A DNA stretch of 15,514 nucleotides from Saccoglossus kowalevskii (Eukaryota > Hemichordata > Enteropneusta > Harrimaniidae): NCBI RefSeq assembly GCF_000003605.2, contig NW_003110974.1, positions 246,503-262,016 on the forward strand, in the 5' to 3' direction. A program made the position numbers and the translations under genes. Of this stretch, positions 1 to 9,200 are shown one piece after another. Under the pieces are notes generated by a model. That model saw only the letters and a program-made list of their open reading frames with translations, was not told the origin of the DNA and did no database searches. Every line of letters starts with the position of its first letter. The first letter of the stretch is position 1.

Positions 1-60
1 TTTGGATTTCCTTTTCACAAATTATTTACATATTTTGTAACCTTTAAATAAACTGCTTAC

Positions 61-228
61 TTTGATTCATAGGTAAGGCTCCATTCAAAGTTTCATATGA
101 TTTAATCATTGCAGTGCCATCTGTATTTCTGACATTGATTTTCACTCCATATCTGCATGTTGCACCGCATGGTGTGTAGTCCAGAAAGTATGCTGAATAC
201 ACGCCGTCATTTGCTATAATATCACCGC
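61..228 (-). CDS. CLCA: CLCA exon 9: beta-sandwich region, last exon in window
   Basis: Two bases complete codon 662, then come 55 codons (663-717) and one base, ending at the donor A|GTAAGC, phase 1. The acceptor is GTTCATACAG|GCGG. GDIIANDGVYSAYF matches the family's DSFKNDGVYSRYF block directly after DNGAG. The following YTPCGATCRYGVKINVRN corresponds to the YTENGRYSLKVRA segment but has two cysteines, C682 and C686. The remaining exons lie beyond the left edge. Confidence 0.9.
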
Positions 229-3200
229 CTGTATGAACATAGTGTATAGCATACGTTATTGTCCACGTTATTATATTTTAACATCGATTTTTTATTTTTT
301 TTTATTTTAATGTTTAATTTTATATAAACACTCTAACATACACGTCTTACTATCGTTGTAATGACACATATTGAATTATCTTTTTAATATAGTTGAATCA
401 ACTTTTAAGGTATGGTACAATTATATTAATATAAATTGTACCACACCTTTCCTCTTCACTAAACCTAAGCTACGCAAACTTGACTTAAATTTGATTAAAT
501 ATTAATAGAAATTATGAAATTGTGAGGCTTATCACTTGGTAGGTATAAAATTAAGAAGTGGTCATAACTTTAATAAAACAAACGCGCGCACGCGTACAGC
601 ACTGGTTGTAAAAACACATTACCTACCTACGCCATTGTCAAATAACGTTAGGACTACTTTGCCATTGTTTGGTGTATTAACTGTCGCAATGACTTGGGCG
701 CCAACGACAGGGGAATATCCTTTTCTCACTTCCGCTCTGAACACTAGCTCAGGGTCTGTGCCATAACTCAATGTAGTTTTGCTCAATCTTCCTAAAACTC
801 GAATAGGTTCGTCATCTTCATTTTGCATTCGGGATTCTAGTATTATTTTTATAATGCCTGAGGTGCCATTGGTGTTATAAATAATATACGTCCATATGCC
901 AGCCTGTAAAGAATAATAACACACTGATTTATTAAAATTATTTTGTGTTTAGCCACTATTGTAACAAACTTGATGTCCGTGATAATCAGCTGTGTTACTT
1001 AGCGACATACATCACATGGCGTTGTATAGTTTATGGACGTCGTAGTGTGAGTTCAACCACCACTACCGCCGCCATGTATTGTTCAGTAGTCGAGGAAAAC
1101 TCGTGTCTCTCTATTTTCAATTCTTGCAACATGGCTACATTTCATCGTTGTTTGCAATCTGCAACACACACCAAATATTGAACAGAGTAAACATATTCTC
1201 ACATTAACTTTCGACTTTTGAGGAAACGTAAATTGCAATTGTATGAAAACATGTATTACCTCTGCTATGCCGTGTATTTCGATAGCGACCCTACGTTGTT
1301 CTTCGTGGACGGAATACCCAATGTAGTATTTATCAATCCGTACTGCAGTGGGAGAGAGAAGAGCGACATCCAAAACTGTTTCCAGAAATATGAACGAGAA
1401 TACAGTTCGATTTCCTAGACTTGAATCCAGGAAAAGTGTATCTTCGTAGGTCATCTCACTAGTTGTTAGTGTTATCACACTTGATTCCAGCTATTATAAA
1501 GAAGACAATTTATTATTATCCACTATTGTAATTACTAATATACTAGCAGTAAATTGTACTGTAGCGTTTTCTTCCAAAACTACACATTGTTAATACTATG
1601 TGAGTGTTTGTATTCTTAATATATGTAATGGTGGTATTCACAATGAAAAATTGAACTTACTGTGATTGGTATGATATCTGAGTTTCCCAGGGGATTGTCA
1701 GTAATGGTTGCTGCTAATGAATCGATAAAAGCCGTTGAATTATCATTGTCTGGTACATAGAAGTACAAACCACCTGTAGTATCTGATAAATTTTGAAGTA
1801 TTAACTGTGCACTTTCTGTGTAAGCAAACGTGTCTACACGGACACCTGAGTCGTAGATATCTGGCAAAACATTCGCGATAAATGGAGATCTATTTTCTGC
1901 ACCGTCAGTGATAAGTAACAATGATGCCCCTTCTGAAGCCACATTGCCATTTTCTAATACCTAGTGAAAATACGAAGATAAAATGTATGATATGTTCCAT
2001 TGCTTAATCTGGGCATGATTCACGGGTAAAGTGCATTAGTTGCTTTCACGAACTTGAGCGTACAAGCTTTATACTGTACATTGTTATAAGGTGGAATGAC
2101 AAATAGATATAAACCAGTCGGACATATGACACGGTAAACTGGATTGAAAGGACGTCCATTGTCATGTATTGATTAGCATCGCTCACCCTATATTATGTAA
2201 CCAGTTTATGCCATTGGCGTCCTTTTATCATCACGCTACCACAGCGACACCGATGCCAGCTGACTGTGCACGCTACATCTCTTCGTAGATGCATTTCTAA
2301 TGTCAATGTTATGATGCGATGTGTTTAAGAACACTCAACGATTTTCTCTAGTTATTTCTTTAGTTCGACCATAATTACGTTGTATTTACATGTATCTAAA
2401 TCGTGCTAAATCATTGGATGAACAGTTGAACGCAGTCAGAGAACACCGCTATGAATACCGCAATTTCGGCACTATTGCAGTCGTAGTTGTAAGTCATGTA
2501 TGTGTTTCCTTTTTTTAGTCATATGATTATTGTTCTGAAAGTTTGATTTTTGTTTGTAAATCCACCCATGTCCCTTAGTCTTTGAGCCAATTGTAAACCG
2601 GCTGATTTCATATGCAGCGTGTAATTCCGTACAATTGTAAACATATGCTAGATATAACAGTGGAAAAGCTAATCAACCACAGCAGGTAGCCCTGAGCTAT
2701 TGTATTTCCGATCAAGGTTTCTGTGTAACAACCAACAACCGGCATTAGAAAGGTCAATGACAATGTCAAGCATTGCATCATTTTTGACAAATGATGACAA
2801 ACATACGATTTGTGTTTATGTAAATTGACATACGGATATTTATTCGACTCTGTCGAAAACAATTGGTTTATATCTGTGAACTATTGCGAGATGTCTCGGC
2901 GTGAGCAATCAGACAGTGTACAACGGTAATAATATTACAACAGGTTAGCTCTCGAAAATACAGAGACCGCGCACAAACTAAAAATCTACTGGTATTACCT
3001 GAAGGGCAAGTTCCAAGCCAGCTCCAATACTAGTGAATCCATCGACAACTTGTGGGACATTTGATGCAATGTCATCACGCTGGAATCCATACTTTATTTC
3101 TGTCATGCCAGCAAGAATAACTGCAGTAGATGAGAATCCAACAATTCCTACAAAACTACCATCTTCGATCTTGGTATCAATGAAATACGTTGCCGTCTGA

Positions 3201-6200
3201 TACAGTCTTTGAATACGATTTCCCTGTTGTAATATGGTGTTGGAAATAAATCAGTTTGAAAATATGAATGCCACAATATGTTCACATCACAGAAGTAATC
3301 CTTTGCAAGTGAATTTACATTTTTCTATTACTAAAATCTCATAGTAGAACAACTCGAGAATTGTTCTGTTTCTAGGATCGTTGTAAATTATCGTACCGAC
3401 TGACAATATTAGTCAGGTGCATAAATTGCACCTGCGATCCTGAGAAGGTGATCTGAGAAGTTAATTACTCGTCTGACATAGTTGCTTTAAAACTTACAGC
3501 CATACTGCCAGATGTGTCAAGTACCAAGACCACTCTTCGAACTTCACTTCGCTTGATGATAAAATTAGGAGATGTATCATCGATTACTCGAGTCGGGTTG
3601 GTACCATTTATAAAATCACTATGGTTGAGCATGACTTCCCATGCACTCCTCCCATCACATATTACATTCTGCCTGTTTTGGGGCACTCGGTTGTGTTTAC
3701 CATTAGGATCCGACGGGTCGCCATGACAGAATTCTTCAACCTGGAGAGCATAAATTGCAAAAAATCGAATGTAGCATTTTTTTCATTTACAAACACACCT
3801 ACATCATTTATAATCTATAATCACTTAGTATGTTCTTGCAATTGTGCTGATGTATGTAGGACGTATACATATTTGCATACACATATGCTGAATAATATTT
3901 GAATAATTATGATATCAGTACACTCGTGTGGTACTTCATCAAGTTGTATGAAATTCATGACTAGAATGCTCAAATGTAATTAACAAGAAGTTATCGTTTT
4001 CATTATTTCTGTTATAGGATAGAAGAGGCGGGTTTAATTAAGATGTACACGTAATTCAAAACATGTATCACTATTATTTTTTTCATGACAAGTTCACTCT
4101 GTTGGTCGTGGCGTAGCGTCTGGTAGGCCAAACCTAATCTACATTTCTAAGTTGATCACTTATGTAGCTATGTAATTTATGTAATTCATGTTTTCATTCA
4201 AGCCCAAAGAACAATGAATATGTGAATATCATGAAAGCTTATATACATGGTTAAATGGTCATTAAACTATTCTGACAATTTCAACTTCTTCGACTATCAC
4301 GTAAACACAAGACGTAGCGAGCTCATAGCAATATCTTTTGTATCTTTGTGTTTATCTATTTTATCTGCAATGCTCCCGTGTTGTATGTCCTATAAACAAC
4401 ACTACCAATGACTGCATATTCATCGTCAGTATCGCAAAGAATGCACAAACATGGTCGTGACTTACCGATTTAATCCACTGTGCAAACATAATAGACGATT
4501 TGATCCAGTCAACGGGTTGCTCGGGATCTGCCCGGAATATACACTCAGGCAATGGTAATCCATCTGCGCCTCTGTCGCTACATGGCTCGCTCCCACTTAT
4601 CAAGGAATGACAGGCAACAGGAAGAAGTTCATTTGAGTCTAAATAGAAATGGCTCTTGTCTTCGTCTACTGTGTATTCATCAAATAATCCCCAACGTAAG
4701 TGTCCCCATTCATGTACTACGACTTTGTCTAAATAAAAGGATACAGCCGCATATTTGCAATGATTATTTTAGACTGAATGTCTTAGATAGAAATTGATGC
4801 TACAATGACATCAAGTGAATCTTGCATACATCTGAATACAATATATAGTCAAATTGGTAAGAGGGGGGGGGGTATGGAACGCATGGTATAAACGAATTGA
4901 ATAAAACATTGCCAGAACTACTATTTAATAATCTAACAATTGGTTTCAGTTTTATTACATACAAGTTGTTCGTCAGCTTTTGCGTCAAACTATCGTGTTG
5001 TGAACGACGAGTGATTTGTTTGGTACCATTCAGCACTCCTTGTTACCAGTCCATATATGCCACATTATTTACTTTGATTTGGGGACAATTCAACAATATA
5101 ATAAACCTTGAATAATATCAAAACAACTATATTTGCTTGAGTTCATAATACGGTTTACGTGTATTCCTGGCTTATTATAGCCTCGGTACTTTTCTAATCC
5201 AGCAATTTCTAGTTGCTTTTGGGTTTCTATTACAGCAGTCAAACGAGTATGGTAGGTCGAGTGTATTATTCATTAAGAATATTTACGTGCAAGATTTTAC
5301 CCTTCGATTTATAAATGACATATAAATATATTCATAAAACATCCACTTGTATTTGTTAAATCTTCACTTATATTTGAAAAAATTCATATTTGCATTTGTA
5401 AAATCCACATTTGTAATCATTAAATCTCCCTTTGTATTTGTTTACTTATCATTTAGTTTTGTCAAATTTGCATTTATAGTCGTCCAATTTGTATTCATGA
5501 ATCATCTACATGTATTTGTATGTGTAAAATAAGTGAGCATAGAAGGCGTTATTTTGGTAGAAATATACACATTTCTATTTGTAAAACTTCCATTTGTAAT
5601 CGTTAAATCTCCTTTTGTATTTGTTAACTTACCATTTGGTTTTGTGAAATTTATACTCGTTCAATTTGTATGTGCAAAAAAGTGATCATAGTGGGCGCTA
5701 TTTTGGTAGAAATATACACATTTGTAAAACCTTATATTAATCAACTTCCATTTGTGTTCGTAGAATCATCTGCATATACGACAAGTGAACTCTGAAGGCG
5801 CTCCTCGTCATTGACTCGAATTCAACGCGATGATTCAACCTAAAGGTTTCAACATGGTGGCAAGGGCCAACTCACATTGGATGCTTTGCCAAGCCAAAGA
5901 AAGTGACATTGTAAAAGTGCTTTTGTTCGACGGTGTTCTGATTTCCTAATGTCCAGGCGCAACATATTTTAGACTTCGTCTGTTAATGTACACTACAGCG
6001 TCGGAGTACAGACTGAATCCAAACGCTGTGGTGCAAACCTTTTACATTGAGCATTACTCTTGACGAAGGCAGCCATGCAGTCGCGTAACATTACGACACA
6101 GTACCGTCATCGACTCGTTTAAGAAAATAATCGCAAAATATTTGACGTATGAAAATACCGATGTGTCAACTTCGTGTATTAACTTAGAAGCCTATTCACA

Positions 6201-9200
6201 AATTCAAACACCCAGAACTTATTATTTATTTTGCAATAAATTGTACTTCCGGGCAATATTATGATATTGACTTTAAAAAAAGTAGAAGGTCACTAGCACC
6301 AGTGATGATGGGATATAGTTTTTGTTGACCTCAACTATTTCAAAACTCAGGGTTTTAAAAAGTGTAAAAAATGCAATTTGTCTTCAACATTCTGCTCAAA
6401 AGAATTGCTCTAAAAACAGCGATTTTTTGAAAAATATTAGGACAAGTTCGTCAAGATACGTAAATGTAACACACAAGATAACGATATTATATGGTGACAT
6501 GATAGCTTCATGATTTTAATAATGCTAAAGCTAAACATGCCTATCGTGCGATGCCTTCAGATCCTATATCCGGTTATCGTGTTGCGTTATATCTTCTCGT
6601 GCATGCATCGCAGGTTTATTTGTAATATCAAAACTTACACTCATATTTAATACTCGGCACATGATACTAAAGTGGATCACAATATGCACCAACAAGATAC
6701 GTCGGCAGTCATCCGTTGAATACAAATGAATAGTTTACCAATACATGACTGATAGTAATTTTACAAGTAAAAATACAAATAATACAAACAGAAATGATGG
6801 TTTTTCACGCAAACAATTGGAGATATTACAAATACAAATAAAAAAGTTTAACAAACATAAATGGGAGTTTTCTGAATACTAATGCATATTTTACAAATAT
6901 AAATGGAGATTTCACGAATATAATTGAGATTTTACAAATACAAATGGGAATTTTACGAACACAAATAGGGATTTCACGAATACAAATGGCGATTTTTAGT
7001 AGAAATAGAGATGAAAAGTTCACGAATACAAATGAAGATTTTACAAACACAAATGTGAGTTTTAAAAACACAAATGGATGTTTTACAATATAAATATGTC
7101 ATTTAAATTCTCGAACATAAATATTCCATAAATGAGGTTTAAGCAACCTTCATGTAAAACTATTCAATCATCTTACCAAGAGGTCCTAGATTACTCGGAA
7201 CCGACACATTAGTAAAAAACGTTTCAGTCATTTGAACATATAGACCGGGTTTTCCGCAACAGTCGATTTGGCGTGCATATGGCCTGTCTCCGGCAGTTCC
7301 TTTTTTGTCAACTCGGAAATGAGCCGTTTCGTATGTCTCAGTAGTAGCCATTCTATACCCAAGATCTTCTGACCATCTTGCTGGCACCAGTATAGTTATA
7401 TTTCGAAAATAAACACGATGTTTCGTTGCCCTATATAGAAATGCCGATGCTTCGGTGAATACATCCTAGAGAATAAAAACAAATGCCAGCCTCATATAAA
7501 CCTTCTGTGGATATCATCTGTGGATAGTAAAATTATTATTTGTTGAATGGTGCGTTTCGATTCGTTAGTTTATTGAGTGTGTTATTATTTATAGAAAAAT
7601 GACGATCTTAATGTACATTATTCATACATCAGTATTGTCAATTTCAAAAATCAAAGATATTTATCCGAATAATGTTGAATGTCATTGTTTTGCCAATATC
7701 GTTGTTGCGCTGAAGATTTTGAGTTTCTTGTGATGAATTTGTTTACGCGTATCTGTTGATCGACTTATTTAGTTGATTACTAGCGAACGGCTGTGTTATG
7801 TTTGTCATCGTTTCGGCCCATGCGAGGTTCTGGACGGAACTTGGCTCAGTGATTTGGAACTAATTACGATATAACCGTCGCTATTCGGACTACTATTTCT
7901 GACAGTTGGTATTCGCAGTTACTAATTTAGTGAACGATTAATCAAAAGATATGACGTGTCCAGTACTTAGTGTGATTGGCTGTATGATTGAAGGTTACGC
8001 CCTAGAGTCTTTTTACTGCTTTGTAATTGGTTAAGGTTTTGAAAATTAATAAAGTTGTTTTTTGTTTGAGTTGGTCTTGGCGAGTACACCAGGACAGACG
8101 CAGTCTTGAGACACAGTCTAGTGTTGGGCGAGTCTTGGGTCAACCTTGCGATAGTCTTGGGGACTTTTCGCCAGGTCGCTGTGTCTTATAGAGTGCTCGA
8201 CTGACCGACTAATCACGAGAGTTGAAACGTATTCTTGTGTATGCGTCTTATTTGACTGTAAAGCTTAAGCGACTTTCCCAATCCCGTACCCCAAGGGGAC
8301 GCGATAGAGAGACGAGACGATATTCCCCCCTGACACATGTGGAGAACCCAGGGAAAAAGAATTTCCCCCTGATATTCTTTTCAAAAATTCATAAACATAT
8401 AGTTGTATGCTAGTGGTGCCTTTCAATAGCATAAATCAGCACATTTTTCTGAACCTGGATTGATTGATACTGTTGATATGTTTGTAACAATTGATTTTCC
8501 ACCTACCTAGCCTGCTGGAAACATATATTAAGACCATAGCAACGTCTTACTTAGGGTGCTATTTTCCGATATCATTATCGGGAATCATTATAAGCACTCT
8601 AGCTTAATGCAACATTTGGCTTCTGCATACGAAAGATTCAGCCTATCACAACGCATATATTTTAGCCAATCAGATCCCCTCCTTATTGACCTATCACAAA
8701 CATGTAATATATCTCCTTCCCGCCTAAATTCAAGAATGCACCATTTCCCTATAAATTGAGAAATTGTCCTTGTACAAAACTCAATGTCTATTATTATTTT
8801 GCGTATGAGGTGTGTATTTGAATGTAAATCGCGTTTATTTTATTGACATACAGGACACCAGAAGATAATGTGAGCTTCCAGAATTGGTTGTAAATAGTAT
8901 TTTTTGATCCAGCATATTTTCATTAACGAAAAGAAAAATGTAAACACATCTGGGTAAGGATATCCTTGGTAACAGGCACAATGAATTATAGAACTGTAGA
9001 TATTTATACAGAATCAATATATCTACACGACGCCACCCAATGTACATGCACTCAAGTTATGCAAGCAGAATTGAATAATAATTTATTGATCCTGGAATCA
9101 TCAGACACACCTCGTGGCAAGGTTGGGGGAAGACAACAATCATTATTTAATGTTTCGTTATATAATTATTTATTTCGCCAATATTATAAAATCAAGAATG

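Larger units (their letters stand above)
5270..7135. mobile_element. putative foldback-type element with inverted 21-bp minisatellite arms
   Basis: The outer parts are inverted copies of each other. Read on the minus strand from 7135, CATTTATGGAATATTTATG, TTCGA, AAATGACATAT and AAAACATCCATTTG occur in the same order as CATTAAGAATATTTACG, TTCGA, AAATGACATAT and AAAACATCCACTTG from 5270 on the plus strand. Inside both arms lie degenerate tandem units of about 21 bases (plus-strand right-arm pattern RAAYACAAATGGRGATTTTAC). The core at about 5800-6760 is non-repetitive and has no transposase I can recognise. Foldback transposons of the Galileo/FB type have such repeat-built inverted ends. I could not find a convincing target-site duplication. 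Alternatively it is an inverted duplication of a minisatellite. Confidence 0.55.
4729..7176 (-). other. intron 2 of CLCA, carrying an inverted-arm repeat element
   Basis: This intron has 2448 bases. The stretch 4740-5260 is AT-rich with a ten-G run (4863-4872) and no supported gene. About 5270-7135 is occupied by the foldback-like element described separately. The splice sites flanking the intron (donor G|GTAAGA at 7176, acceptor TTTAG at 4729) are intact, so the insertion need not disrupt the gene. Confidence 0.85.

Noticed and set aside
1083-1478. 131-codon minus-strand frame as an independent gene
   Set aside because: Its first part is CLCA exon 7; the rest is read-through into intron 7 past a good donor at 1259.
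4863-4872. Run of ten G residues in intron 2
   Set aside because: A simple homopolymer; a single G-run does not make a quadruplex or any other supported element.
5347-5532. 61-codon plus-strand frame rich in Phe/Val/Lys with a seven-residue rhythm
   Set aside because: It is the translation of the 21-bp minisatellite of the left arm; the unit length divisible by three keeps the frame open.
6826-7071. 81-codon minus-strand frame with repeated FVK-type heptads, resembling a membrane protein
   Set aside because: It is the same minisatellite in the opposite orientation; hydrophobicity comes from the T-rich repeat, not from a gene.
6768-7103. Regular repeats suggesting a CRISPR array
   Set aside because: The 21-bp units are contiguous and degenerate with no unique spacers, in animal DNA; it is a minisatellite.
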